Positions 22,884 to 30,846 of a DNA stretch of 64,000 bases are shown piece after piece. The notes under the pieces are model-generated. The model saw only the letters and a list, made by a program, of their open reading frames with translations, ran no database searches and was not told the DNA's origin. This DNA comes from JAJPHF01 sp035293805 (lineage in GTDB: Bacteria > Chloroflexota > UBA6077 > JAJPHF01). The stretch is from assembly GCA_035293805.1 (NCBI GenBank), contig DATGMD010000051.1, forward strand, positions 124,001-188,000. Reading direction: 5' to 3'. Both the position numbers and the translations under genes were made by a program. How positions within the stretch are numbered: position 1 is the stretch's first letter; each line of letters begins with the position of its first letter.

Positions 22884-25028
22884 TCAGCGGGTCAGATAAG
22901 CGTACTGGTTCTTGTCCAGGCTCACCGTCAAGCGCCCGCCGTTGGCGTCCAGGCGCTGCGTCAGGTAGCCGCTCGCGTCCGCCAGCCAGCCGCGGCCGGG
23001 GAACGGCAGGCGCACCTCCGTCTGTAACCTGCCCCCGATCGTGTACAGCAGCGCGTCGTCGGCCGTGGCGACGTAGAAGCCGCCGTCCACCGCCCGGTCC
23101 ACGCCAAACGCTTGCCGCCACAGCGACCGCTTCTGCGCGTCTGAGGTGTCGGCGAACGCCTCCTCGACGCGGTCGCCGTCCACGTACTCCGCCTGCGGCC
23201 CCAGCACGCCGCTCAGGTGGCGCGGCGCGATCACCATGCCGCCGCGGCTCAGGTAGTCGCGCAGGCGCGCGGCGTCGTCGGCGGGCAGGTCCTGCGCGTA
23301 GCGCGACAGCACCACGATCGCCGCCAGCCGGTCCACCGGCTCGCCGTCGAGCGTCGACACCACTGCCGCGGGCACGTTGTCGCGGGCGAACACCGCCAGC
23401 CGGTGGAAGTCATAGGAGCGGAACGCGAACGGGTCCACCGTGCGCGACGCGCCCAGCAGCCGGAAGGGGAAGCCGGTCGGCGCCAGGATCAGCACCCGCG
23501 CGGCCCCGGCCGGGGCCGCCATGATCTGGCGGATGCGCGGGAAGCTCTCCGACACGCGCGCGAACATCGTGTCGGGGTCGTAGGCCGTGCGGTTCGTGTC
23601 GTTGTAGAGGCCCTGGCCGATGATGTTGTAGTTCCACGCGGCGATGCCCTGGAGCCAGCCGCCGGTCTGGCGCGCGAGCAGGGCCAGGTAGTAGTCGTTG
23701 GCCACCGCGTCCGCCACGTTGGCCGGCTGCGGGCTCGCCTGCGACAGCCCCCAGCTATTGGCCGTGGACCACAGCCAGAACGGCCGGTTGTAGCGCGCCG
23801 AGTAGTGGCCCAGACTGCGCACCAGCGTGAACAGCCGAATCAGCTCGGTATCGTCCAGCGGCAGGTCCATCGGGCCGTCGCGCGGGTAGGCGTCGTACGT
23901 CGGATAAAACGTGGGCGGCGTGCGCGCGAATACCGCCTCCACCTGCGGCAGCTGGAAGTGGATGCGCGCCGTGGCGCCCTCGAACGACATGGTGGTCGGC
24001 AAGTCGGGCTCCAGCTCCGCCCACTGCCCCGCGCTCCAGGCGGCGTAGTCCGCAATATAGTTCGTCTGGAACTGCCCGAGCTGCGTGATGCGTCCGGGAT
24101 CGTCGCCCACGTCGGCGAAGCCGTAGCCGTTGCGCGCCTTGAACGCCGCGTCCGCCCAGGTCGAGTAGTCGCCGCCCGACGGCTCGTCGGCCAGGTTCAG
24201 CATCAGGATCACGTCGCGGTAGGGCTGCACGAACCGCGTGTCCACCCACTCGTAGTAGCGGCGAATGTCCCGCTGGTAGTCGGGCGAGTAGAACGACGCG
24301 TTGACCACCGCTGTCGTGCGATCGATGCCGCCCCGGCTCTCGGTGCGCAGCGCGTCGGGGTGCGCTGCCGACCAAACGCTGCCCATCTGGCTCTGGTAGC
24401 CGATCGGCAGCACGGCCTTCAGCCCCTGCGCGCGGACCGCGCTCAGCAAGCGCTCTTGCGCGGCCACGATGGCGCGGGCGTCGGCGTTGAGCGGGCTGCT
24501 GTCGTCCACGAACGCCTCGTAGACGGCATACGACAGGCCCGGCTCGGCGCCCTGGGCGTTCACCTCGCCAGGGTTGTTCTGGCCGATCCACACGACGTTC
24601 GCGCCCGCCGCCTGCTGCCGCGCGACGATCTGCTCCATCGTGCTGCTCGACAGCGTCGGGTAGGCCTCCATCGCCCAGCCCGCATAGCGCGGCCCGTGGT
24701 CGTCGCTCTCCGGCCGGCCGGTGAGCGTGGCGATGGCTTGCGGCGTGGGCACGGGGCCGGCGCCGGGAGCGTCTACCTGCGGCGCGGGCAGCACGCCGGC
24801 GGCCGCGGGGAGGGGCACCGGCGACAGCGCGCCCGCCGACGCGGTCGGCAGCGGCGCCAAGGTGGGCACCGCGCTCGCGGCGAGCGGCGGCACGCGGTCG
24901 TTCGGGGCGGGCGCCCGCTCCGGGGGTGCCTGGAAGGCCAGGCTGCCCAGGAGCACGACGAACAGGGCGACGGTCCTGAGCGCCCGCGTCGCGGGCTGGC
25001 GATAGCAGCGGCTGAACAGGCGGCTCAA
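22884..25028 (-). CDS. Secreted glycoside-hydrolase-like protein
   Basis: A 714-residue exported protein. It starts with a signal segment (ALRTVALFVVLLGSLAFQA), then a Pro/Ala-rich linker to about residue 100. Residues about 115-480 look like a TIM barrel (YAGWAMEAYPTLSSSTMEQIV, VVWIGQNNPGEVN, ILMLNLADEPSGGDYSTW, FYPTYDAYPRDG, WLWSTANSWG), reminiscent of clan GH-A glycosidases; the Glu of ADEP could be catalytic. The next part (VLILAPTGFPFRLL to GMVIAPRHLSG) resembles the glutamine-amidotransferase-like trimerisation domain of GH42 beta-galactosidases, and a beta-rich tail follows. A TTG start is used, with AGGGA directly in front. I could not assign a specific family. Confidence 0.65.
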   Translation of the reverse strand: MSRLFSRCYRQPATRALRTVALFVVLLGSLAFQAPPERAPAPNDRVPPLAASAVPTLAPLPTASAGALSPVPLPAAAGVLPAPQVDAPGAGPVPTPQAIATLTGRPESDDHGPRYAGWAMEAYPTLSSSTMEQIVARQQAAGANVVWIGQNNPGEVNAQGAEPGLSYAVYEAFVDDSSPLNADARAIVAAQERLLSAVRAQGLKAVLPIGYQSQMGSVWSAAHPDALRTESRGGIDRTTAVVNASFYSPDYQRDIRRYYEWVDTRFVQPYRDVILMLNLADEPSGGDYSTWADAAFKARNGYGFADVGDDPGRITQLGQFQTNYIADYAAWSAGQWAELEPDLPTTMSFEGATARIHFQLPQVEAVFARTPPTFYPTYDAYPRDGPMDLPLDDTELIRLFTLVRSLGHYSARYNRPFWLWSTANSWGLSQASPQPANVADAVANDYYLALLARQTGGWLQGIAAWNYNIIGQGLYNDTNRTAYDPDTMFARVSESFPRIRQIMAAPAGAARVLILAPTGFPFRLLGASRTVDPFAFRSYDFHRLAVFARDNVPAAVVSTLDGEPVDRLAAIVVLSRYAQDLPADDAARLRDYLSRGGMVIAPRHLSGVLGPQAEYVDGDRVEEAFADTSDAQKRSLWRQAFGVDRAVDGGFYVATADDALLYTIGGRLQTEVRLPFPGRGWLADASGYLTQRLDANGGRLTVSLDKNQYAYLTR

Positions 25029-25218
25029 TCCCTGCCCAGTCTTGCGACTGAGCCCAGTACTTGGGGCCGTGTCACGCGAACCGCGCCATTATGCCACGCC
25101 CGAGCGGGCGGCGTCCCCCATTGCCGCGCTGCCGCGACGCCCTCTGCCCGGACGCGCGGCGCCCCGCTCGATCGCCACCCGGCCTGGTCCCGCCGAACCC
25201 CGCGGTGGACTTCCCCGA

Positions 25219-25305
25219 CTCCCTCTCCCAGGGGGAGAGGGCCGGGGTAAGGGCGCCTTCCCTGGTCCCTCCCCCTCTCCCCCTGGGAGAGGGCCGGGGT
25301 GAGGG
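25219..25305. repeat. Two tandem G-rich palindromic repeats
   Basis: Copies at 25219-25253 and 25270-25305, each with CCCTCTCCC/GGGAGAGGG-type arms and a GGGGTRAGGG tail, in the intergenic region between the glycosidase-like gene and the mini-gene. Confidence 0.85.
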
Positions 25306-25330
25306 CCCGCCCCGCCAGCGATGACGAAGC

Positions 25331-25357
25331 GCCCCTGGCGGCGTCTCCACCAGGGGC
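25331..25357 (-). terminator. Candidate terminator of the mini-gene
   Basis: GCCCCTGG and CCAGGGGC form an 8-bp stem with an 11-nt loop, 34 nt beyond the stop of the 31-codon gene. On the minus strand GCTTCGTC follows. Confidence 0.5.
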
Positions 25358-25390
25358 ACTTCAGGTCGGTGCCGCCGCGGCGACCACCGG

Positions 25391-25486
25391 CTACCAGAAA
25401 TACGGGTAGGCTAGCGGCGCGGGATACGCGACCACCGGCGCATACGCCGGCACCCACCGATACCCGTAAACCGTCCACACCCACAT
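25391..25486 (-). CDS. 31-residue aromatic-rich mini-protein
   Basis: A very short gene starting MWVWTVYGYRWVPAY and ending AYPYFW. It has 31 residues, of which about half are Trp, Tyr, Phe or Pro, and has no charged residue except one Arg. A textbook ribosome site, GGAAGGAGAACG, precedes the ATG by the right distance, and a candidate terminator follows, so expression is plausible. It is too hydrophobic to be soluble as a helix and may be a membrane or surface peptide, or a YxWxP-type beta peptide. I do not know a homologue. The alternative is chance coding. Confidence 0.5.
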   Translation of the reverse strand: MWVWTVYGYRWVPAYAPVVAYPAPLAYPYFW

Positions 25487-25796
25487 GATCGTTCTCCTTC
25501 CTTACGTTGGCGCCTGGGCGCTGCCAGGTCGCTCATCACGTTCCTACTGTACCGCCCTCGCGGCAAACGGCCTGTAAAGGCGCTCACAGCGCGCCTGTGA
25601 ACCGCGTCACAGCCGTCGGCGAGCGCGACGCGGCGACCGAGAGCCGTGCCGAGCGTGGCGAGCGTGTGGGCGAGCGCCGAGTGCTCCCCGGCCGGGGAGC
25701 GCGGCCGACCCGCCGCCGCGCCGGGACGGGCGGGGCCGGCCGGATGGCAAGCCGGCCGCGCTGTCGGGGCCAAACCACGCCGCTGAGGACCGCCGG
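25487..25796. other. Intergenic region with two hairpins
   Basis: About 310 nt. A perfect palindrome GCTCCCCGG-CCGGGGAGC lies at 25683-25700, and GGCCGGC/GCCGGCC arms at 25734-25757 may terminate the NERD-like gene. No gene is supported. Confidence 0.5.
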
Positions 25797-26501
25797 CTAC
25801 CGGGCCGCGGGTTCGAGCGCCTGGCGCAGCCGCGCCACTTCCGGCGGGCGCAGGCTGCCTTTGTCGCGCTGGATGTGGGCGCGCAGGTCGCGGCCGCGCG
25901 TGACCGGGTAGTGGCTGCCGTCGATCTCCAGGACCGCCTTCGGGTTCGTAAACACAATGCTTGCCGTCACCAGCGCCCCGGCCGGCTCCGCGTCCAGCGC
26001 GCGCTCCAGCCGGCGCGTTACCTGCGCCACGCCGCGCGTGGCGTCGGCGGCCGGGTTGCCCAGGTGGTCGGTGCTCACCACGTCCAGCCAGCCAACGGCA
26101 CCAGGGCGCGACCAGCGATCGCGCTGGCAGCGCACGCGACCCGCCAGCCCCCGCGCCACCAGCACGCGTACGCCGCCCGGGCCGACCAGCAGGTGGTCCG
26201 GTAGCTCGCGGTCCGCGAAGTTCACCAGCGTGTAGCGGTTGTCCAGCCCCTTGAGGGCTCTCTCCAGCGGGGCGTCCTGCCGGTAGCGCGCGCCAACCCG
26301 CCGGATGTACGTCTGGCTGAGCAGCCAGAGCGCCGTCCCCACGACTAGCCCGGCGATGGACAGCGCGTCGGAGAGCGGGTTCGCCGGCACCAGCCAGGCC
26401 TGCCCGAACCCCGCCAGGTAGACCAGCATGGCGCCGATCAGCAGCCAGTTGCCCTTGCGCTGCTCGCCGCGCGCCCGCGCCTCGTTCGTGACGACCTGCA
26501 C
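25797..26501 (-). CDS. Membrane-anchored NERD-like protein
   Basis: A 234-residue protein with two predicted membrane segments near residues 19-37 (WLLIGAMLVYLAGFGQAWL) and 45-62. The cytoplasmic part, from YTLVNFADRELPDHLLVGPGGVRVLVARGLAGRV to VTASIVFTNPKAVLEID, resembles the nuclease-related domain (NERD) found in bacterial proteins of unclear role; the LLVGPGGVRVLV strand and TNPKAVLE fit that fold. It starts at a GTG with AAGGAG about 11 nt upstream. It follows plsX by 51 nt on the same strand. Assignment to NERD is by eye. Confidence 0.6.
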   Translation of the reverse strand: MQVVTNEARARGEQRKGNWLLIGAMLVYLAGFGQAWLVPANPLSDALSIAGLVVGTALWLLSQTYIRRVGARYRQDAPLERALKGLDNRYTLVNFADRELPDHLLVGPGGVRVLVARGLAGRVRCQRDRWSRPGAVGWLDVVSTDHLGNPAADATRGVAQVTRRLERALDAEPAGALVTASIVFTNPKAVLEIDGSHYPVTRGRDLRAHIQRDKGSLRPPEVARLRQALEPAAR

Positions 26502-26552
26502 GCCGCCCCGCTCCTTCGCCGCCTGCCGGGGTGCTCGCCGGCGGCCCAGCCC

Positions 26553-27716
26553 CTAACCCACGTAGCCGCCCACCTCGTCGCGCGCCGGCACGGACTGCCG
26601 CGCGCGCATGCCGGCCGCGATGTGCTCCACCAGCCCGCCCGCCGCGGCCTCCCCGGCCACGCGCAGCGCGTTCTTCAGCGCCCGCCCGTGCGAGCGCCCG
26701 TGCCCGATGATGCACACCCCGTTCACGCCCAGCAGGGGCACGCCGCCGTGCTCCGCCCAGTCCAGGCGGCGCACCAGCCGCGTGACCGCCGGCGCAAACC
26801 CCAGCGCCAGCAGCCCGCCGCCCACCACCGCCGCCCCGGCGAGCGCGGCCGCCGGCCGCCGCAGCGGCGGCGTCGCCACGGCCGCCAGCGCCGTGCCCGC
26901 CAGCAGCGGCAGCCCGATGCGCTCCGGTTTGTGCGGCAGTAGCTCCGCCCGCACGATCTGCGCCAGCGCCCGCGGCGTCCCCTCCGCGAACTTCAGCACC
27001 ACGTTGCCCGTGAACCCGTCCGTCACCACCACGTCCGCGTTGCCGAGCGGGATGTCCTTGCCCTCCACGTTGCCGACGAACCGCAGCGGCAGCTCTTGCA
27101 GCAACGGGTAGCTCTCGCGCACGAGCTGGTTGCCCTTGCCGCCCTCCTCGCCGATGCTCAGCAGCCCCACCTTCGGCGTGGCGATGCCCAGCACGCGCTC
27201 GGCGTAATCCGCGCCCATCATGGCGAACTGGGCCAGGTACTCTGGCTTGCAGTCGGCGTTGGCCCCCACGTCGAGGATCAAGCAATGCCCGCGCGCCGTG
27301 GGCATGACGGCGCCCAGCGCCGGCCGCGCCACGCCTCGGATGCGCTTCAGCTCCAGCAGGGCGGCGGTCATCACGGCCCCCGTGTTCCCCGCCGATACGA
27401 ACGCATCCGCCTCGCCGTGGGCCACCCGGCGCAGGCCGACGCGGAGCGACGACTGCTCGCGCTGCCGAACGGCGACCGCCGGCGCCTCCGCCATCGCCAC
27501 GATGTCGGGCGCGTCGATCACGGTGAGCGGTAGGTCGCGGACGCGGCGACGCGCCAGTTGGGCGTGCAGCAGATCGGCCGGCCCGACGAGGTCGACCGCT
27601 AGGCCGTACTCGCGCGCCGCGGCGACGGCGCCCGCGACCGCCGCGCCCGGGGCGTGATCGCCGCCCATGGCGTCGATCACAACGCGGCGGCCCACGGCCC
27701 AATCCGCTTGCTTCAC
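26553..27716 (-). CDS. plsX: Phosphate acyltransferase PlsX with hydrophobic insertion
   Basis: A 387-residue PlsX, which makes acyl-phosphate from acyl-ACP at the start of phospholipid synthesis. Motifs VVIDAMGGDHAPGA at the start, GDHAP, VSAGNTGAVMTAALLEL, DVGANADCKPEYLAQFA, LLSIGEEGGKGN, DGFTGNVVLKFAEG and PLLGVNGVCIIGHGRS are present. The family is usually about 330-350 aa; here a run of some 40 hydrophobic, Ala/Gly/Leu-rich residues (LLAGTALAAVATPP ... GGGLLALGFAPA) sits between the LPHKPERIGL region and the DWAEHGG segment. It could be a membrane hairpin. I chose the GTG at 27716, behind GGGGGAGAGC. Confidence 0.92.
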   Translation of the reverse strand: MKQADWAVGRRVVIDAMGGDHAPGAAVAGAVAAAREYGLAVDLVGPADLLHAQLARRRVRDLPLTVIDAPDIVAMAEAPAVAVRQREQSSLRVGLRRVAHGEADAFVSAGNTGAVMTAALLELKRIRGVARPALGAVMPTARGHCLILDVGANADCKPEYLAQFAMMGADYAERVLGIATPKVGLLSIGEEGGKGNQLVRESYPLLQELPLRFVGNVEGKDIPLGNADVVVTDGFTGNVVLKFAEGTPRALAQIVRAELLPHKPERIGLPLLAGTALAAVATPPLRRPAAALAGAAVVGGGLLALGFAPAVTRLVRRLDWAEHGGVPLLGVNGVCIIGHGRSHGRALKNALRVAGEAAAGGLVEHIAAGMRARQSVPARDEVGGYVG

Positions 27717-27905
27717 GCTCTCCCCCGGGGGCCGCCGCGTCGCGCCAACCGCCGCTCGGCGAGCGGGGGTAGAGGGAAGGTCCCACGCCGGGCGGCGTGC
27801 GGCTGGCCACGCCCCATCATACTGGATTTGCCCCGCCCGGGCGATAAATCGGCCCCTCGCCCGCCAGTGCGCCGCGCACCTTTGCCGCCGGCCGCCGGAT
27901 AGCAA

Positions 27906-27932
27906 GACGGAGGCCGAGCCTCGGCCTCCGTC
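27906..27932 (-). terminator. Hairpin downstream of the zinc-finger gene
   Basis: GACGGAGGCCGAG and CTCGGCCTCCGTC form a perfect 13-bp stem around one base, 22 nt past the stop of the DksA/TraR-type gene. TTGCTATC follows on the minus strand. Confidence 0.8.
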
Positions 27933-27953
27933 TCGCCGCGAGTGCGGTAGCCC

Positions 27954-28409
27954 CTACGGCAGGTGCGCCGCGTGCTCCTTCTCGCGGGCGCAGGCGATAC
28001 ACAGCGTCGCCTCGGGCCGCGCCCGCAGGCGCTCCGGGTCGATCGGCTGCCCACAGCTCGCGCAGATGCCGTAGGTGCCCGCCCGCTGTCGCGCTAGCGC
28101 CTCCTCGACCTCGGCCACTCGCTGCTCCGCGATGTTCCGCACCGTCAGGTCTAGCTCGCGCTGGAACGTCATGTCCGAGGTGTCGGCCGGGTGCTGGTCG
28201 GCGTTGCTCAGCTCGCCCGTGACGTCTTCCTCGGTGCCGCCGAGCGTCGTGCGGTCCACGAACCCGACGATGCTCTCGGCCTCCTCGGCGCGGCGGCGCA
28301 GCGCCTCCTCGGGCGAGAATCCCGTCTCGCCTGCGCCCGGCGCGTTCGCCGGCGCCGCCCCCTGGGCTGGGGCTGCCTGCTTACCCGTGGCTGGCTTCTT
28401 CTCCGCCAT
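27954..28409 (-). CDS. DksA/TraR-type C4 zinc-finger protein
   Basis: A 151-residue protein. The C-terminal zinc finger has CASC and CIAC separated by 17 residues (CASCGQPIDPERL ... TLCIAC), preceded by a coiled coil (VRNIAEQRVAEVEEALARQ). This is the layout of DksA/TraR proteins, which bind the RNA polymerase secondary channel and tune transcription under starvation. The N-terminal ~30 residues are Ala/Pro-rich and disordered. The start at 28409 has no clear ribosome site. A strong hairpin terminates the gene. Confidence 0.85.
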   Translation of the reverse strand: MAEKKPATGKQAAPAQGAAPANAPGAGETGFSPEEALRRRAEEAESIVGFVDRTTLGGTEEDVTGELSNADQHPADTSDMTFQRELDLTVRNIAEQRVAEVEEALARQRAGTYGICASCGQPIDPERLRARPEATLCIACAREKEHAAHLP

Positions 28410-28774
28410 TGTCCGTGCGCGCGACGAGCGCTCCTCGTCTCCGTTGACGCGGCGCGTCGCACCCTCCTTTCTCGCGTTTGCCGGCGGGCCGGCCTCCAGT
28501 TGCCGAGCCGGCCGGGGCGCCGCGCCCCGGCCGGTTTGCCTACACCTGACGCCGCTGAAACAGCCGGCCGCATCGTAGCGACCTACGAGCGCAAGATGCG
28601 TACCAGAGCGCGAGCCGACGGGGATTCGCGCGCCGCGCCCGGCGCGCGGGCCGACGCCAGCGGCCCGCATCCCGAGGAAGCTCGGATCGGGCAGGGGGAG
28701 CGTCCGGGAGCAGGGAATGGCAGCGGGGCGGCGCGGGCGGGCCGCCAGGCCCGCCCACGCCGCCCCCCCGCGCG
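28410..28774. other. Intergenic region with two strong hairpins
   Basis: About 365 nt between the zinc-finger gene and the cupin gene, with two long GC hairpins at 28508-28534 (CCGGCCGGGGCG and its complement around CCG) and 28725-28766. No gene is evident. Confidence 0.6.
28725..28766 (-). terminator. Candidate terminator of the cupin gene
   Basis: Two 9-bp stem blocks (GGGGCGGCG and GGGCGGGCC with complements) separated by one mismatch around GCCA, just after the cupin stop codon. No T-tract follows. Confidence 0.5.
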
Positions 28775-29239
28775 CTACTCGTAGAAGGCGCCCTCCATCA
28801 CGATGGGCGGCACCGTCTTGTTCTCCAGCGAGTCGCCGGGGATCGGGCGGCCGTCCGTCGTCACCCGCGGCACCTCGGCCGTGCCCACCTTCGCGCCCAC
28901 GCGCATCAGCACCAGCGGCTCGTCCGCGCAGCTCTCGAACTTGTAGAACGCGCCGCGCGGAAGCATGATGCCCTCGTTGCGGCCCAGCGTCGCGATCTCG
29001 CCCTCGGGGTTGGAGAACCGCGCCTGCCCCGCCAGCACCACGAACGTGTGGTCCTCGGCCGCGTGGGCGTGGAACTCGTTCTCGCCGCCCGCCGCGTAGC
29101 ACTTGATGCGCACCGTCATGTTCTCGGTCTTCGAGAGCGTGATGTCCGACCGCCCCTGCTTCATCAGCGGCGTCCGCAGGCGGTAGATCTCCGGCTGCGC
29201 GTTGGTCGGCGCCTGGGACCGCGTCTCCGTCTGGGTCAT
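28775..29239 (-). CDS. Single-domain cupin protein
   Basis: A 154-residue cupin. The motif NEFHAHAAEDHTFVVLAGQARF gives the HxH, Glu/Asp and downstream pattern of the first cupin box, and GIMLPRGAFYKFES the second, although the usual second histidine is replaced (PRGAFYKF). The start at 29239 follows GGAGAGGCACG. Such proteins bind a metal and act as dioxygenases, isomerases or regulators; without the second His, metal binding here may be altered. No neighbour suggests a substrate. Confidence 0.75.
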   Translation of the reverse strand: MTQTETRSQAPTNAQPEIYRLRTPLMKQGRSDITLSKTENMTVRIKCYAAGGENEFHAHAAEDHTFVVLAGQARFSNPEGEIATLGRNEGIMLPRGAFYKFESCADEPLVLMRVGAKVGTAEVPRVTTDGRPIPGDSLENKTVPPIVMEGAFYE

Positions 29240-29412
29240 CGTGCCTCTCCTCTCTGATGCGCTTGTCCGCATTCTATACCCGGACGCCCCGCCGCGTCCC
29301 TAGTGAGCTACCCCACTCCCGACATGTGAGCCCGGCCACTGCCGCCGGCCTCACCCAGTGGCACACTTTGGGTGAGCAGCGCGCAGTGCTGCCCCTTTGG
29401 AGGAACGATACG

Positions 29413-29721
29413 ATGCGATTCGTGCTTGCCGCCGTCCTGGCGAGCGGCGTGATGCTCGGCCTCGCCGGCCCGACCTTCGCCCAGGACGGCGCCCCGCCCC
29501 TGACGTTCAATCAGCCCACCGTGCCGCGCGAGTTCATGATGGGCGGCCCCGCCCAGCCGGCCTACGGCACCCCCGAGGTGGCGCCGCCGGCCAGCGACCA
29601 GACCGCGGGCGCGCAGTTCCTGCGCTCGGGCATGCCCGGCGAGACGGCCTACATCCCCGGCAACCAGTTCACCCTCGGCCGCCGCAGCGGCTGCGCCCTC
29701 TGGGACTGGGAAAGCTGCTAA
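29413..29721 (+). CDS. Small exported protein, 102 aa
   Basis: An unrecognised protein with a clear Sec signal peptide (MRFVLAAVLASGVMLGLAGPTFA, cleavage likely before QDG). The mature part is about 79 residues, rich in Pro, Gly and Ala, and ends in GCALWDWESC with two cysteines nine residues apart, which could form a disulfide. The ATG at 29413 follows GGAGGAACGATAC. A GC hairpin follows at 29745-29767. No homologue or function is known to me. Confidence 0.65.
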   Translation: MRFVLAAVLASGVMLGLAGPTFAQDGAPPLTFNQPTVPREFMMGGPAQPAYGTPEVAPPASDQTAGAQFLRSGMPGETAYIPGNQFTLGRRSGCALWDWESC

Positions 29722-29744
29722 TAGCGATCCAACCGGGCTGACGC

Positions 29745-29767
29745 GCGGGCGGCGTCTCGCCGCCCGC
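29745..29767 (+). terminator. Hairpin after the small exported protein
   Basis: GCGGGCGGCG, TCT loop, CGCCGCCCGC: a perfect 10-bp stem 23 nt past the stop codon, without a T-tract. Confidence 0.55.
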
Positions 29768-29802
29768 CCGGTCCTGGCGCGGCCTCCGTGCTAGGTGAGC
29801 AG

Positions 29803-29851
29803 CCAGCGTGTCGTATCGGCGACTCGCGTGGCCGCCGCTACGACACGCTGG
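29803..29851. repeat. Inverted repeat with 13-bp arms
   Basis: CCAGCGTGTCGTA and TACGACACGCTGG flank 23 nt. It lies between the convergent small exported protein and binding-protein genes and could act as a bidirectional terminator. Confidence 0.5.
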
Positions 29852-29897
29852 CCGTGGCCCCGGCTCGGCCGCCTGCTCAGCGCGGCTGCAAACCGCT

Positions 29898-30629
29898 TCA
29901 GGCCGGCGGCACGCTGACGCCGGGCACGCGGTATTTCGCGATCAGCTCCGCCACGAGCCCGCGCTTGATGTCCTGCACGAACTCGCGCAGGTAGGCCGCC
30001 GCGGCGGTCCGCTGAATCGGCGTGCCGATCGCTTGCTGGATGGCGGTGAAGCGGCCCTCCAGCACGCGGGTGCCCGGGCGCTTCGGCTGGTCGTTGAGCA
30101 GCTGCACCTTCAGCCCGGCCATCGCGTCGAGCCCCTCCCGCTGGAATAGCTCATACGTGGCCTCGCCCCCTTGGGCATGGTGCAGCGTGGCGTGCTTGAG
30201 CGCGCCCCGCAGGTACATGTCGTAGGCGGTCTTCTCCGCGACGGCGATCCGCATCCCGGGGCGGTCGACCTCCTCGACCCGCTGAATCGGCGAGTCGGCG
30301 GGCACCAGGTAGGTCGCCTCGATCTCGATGTACGCCGGCGTGAACACGATCTCGCTGGCCCGCAGCGGGTCGGCGCCGATCAGGCCCACGTCCCACACGC
30401 CGCTGGACACCGCCTCGACCAGCTCGCCCGGGCTGGGAAACCGCACGAACGCCACGGGCACGCCCAACCGGCCCGCCAGCTCGCGGCCGAGGTCGGGCGC
30501 GATGCCGGTCGGCTCGCCGTCCGCCGGCGCGCTGCTCACCAGTAGGGTGTTCGAGAGGTTGAGCCCGACGCGCAGCGTGCCCGTGGGCGCCAGTTCGCCG
30601 CGCAGGGCGGGAGTAACCAAGCTCGTCAT
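29898..30629 (-). CDS. Substrate-binding-protein-like, no signal peptide
   Basis: A 243-residue family-3 solute-binding fold (GTLRVGLNLSNTLLV, GIAPDLGRELAGRLGVPVAFVRF, GVWDVGLIGADPLRASEI, IRVAVAEKTAYDMYLRG-like segments). The canonical amino-acid-binding-protein features are visible, but there is no signal peptide or lipobox: the protein begins MTSLVTPALRGELAPTG directly after GGGAGCGTAG. It may therefore be cytoplasmic, for example a phenylpyruvate- or cyclohexadienyl-dehydratase-like or sensor protein, or its export start has been lost. It stands alone on the minus strand. Confidence 0.75.
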   Translation of the reverse strand: MTSLVTPALRGELAPTGTLRVGLNLSNTLLVSSAPADGEPTGIAPDLGRELAGRLGVPVAFVRFPSPGELVEAVSSGVWDVGLIGADPLRASEIVFTPAYIEIEATYLVPADSPIQRVEEVDRPGMRIAVAEKTAYDMYLRGALKHATLHHAQGGEATYELFQREGLDAMAGLKVQLLNDQPKRPGTRVLEGRFTAIQQAIGTPIQRTAAAAYLREFVQDIKRGLVAELIAKYRVPGVSVPPA

Positions 30630-30706
30630 CTACGCTCCCTCTCGGTGGATGGGTGCCGCGGTCCTCGCCCTCACGTGAAGGCGCCTGCCGCCGCGGCGAA
30701 CGCCCT

Positions 30707-30820
30707 TTACTGCCCCCGGTGGTACGGGCCGAGCCCGGGCTTGAAGCGCTTCTCATCGAGGAACGGCGTGATGCCCTGCTCGCGCTCCACCTGCACGTTC
30801 GCGTACTCGCGCAGCGCCAT
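30707..30820 (-). pseudogene. Short fragment resembling enoyl-CoA hydratase C-terminus
   Basis: A 37-codon frame, MALREYANVQVEREQGITPFLDEKRFKPGLGPYHRGQ in three or four blocks, whose end (GITPFLDEKRFKPG) resembles the C-terminal tail of crotonase-family proteins. It has a ribosome site (GAGGAGGCGGCG). I interpret it as a remnant of a deleted hydratase, but it could be a small functional gene. It sits 26 nt 3' of the nitronate monooxygenase gene. Confidence 0.3.
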
Positions 30821-30846
30821 CGCCGCCTCCTCGCCTCGCCGTGCCG

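Noticed and set aside
23217..25250. Long plus-strand open frame of 677 codons opposite the glycosidase-like gene
   Set aside because: Its peptide is Arg/His-rich and unlike any family, as expected of a GC-rich antisense frame. The minus-strand frame has a signal peptide and domain motifs.
25507..25911. Plus-strand frame of 134 codons between the mini-gene and the NERD-like gene
   Set aside because: It overlaps the NERD-like coding region in antisense, has Arg-rich composition and no ribosome site.
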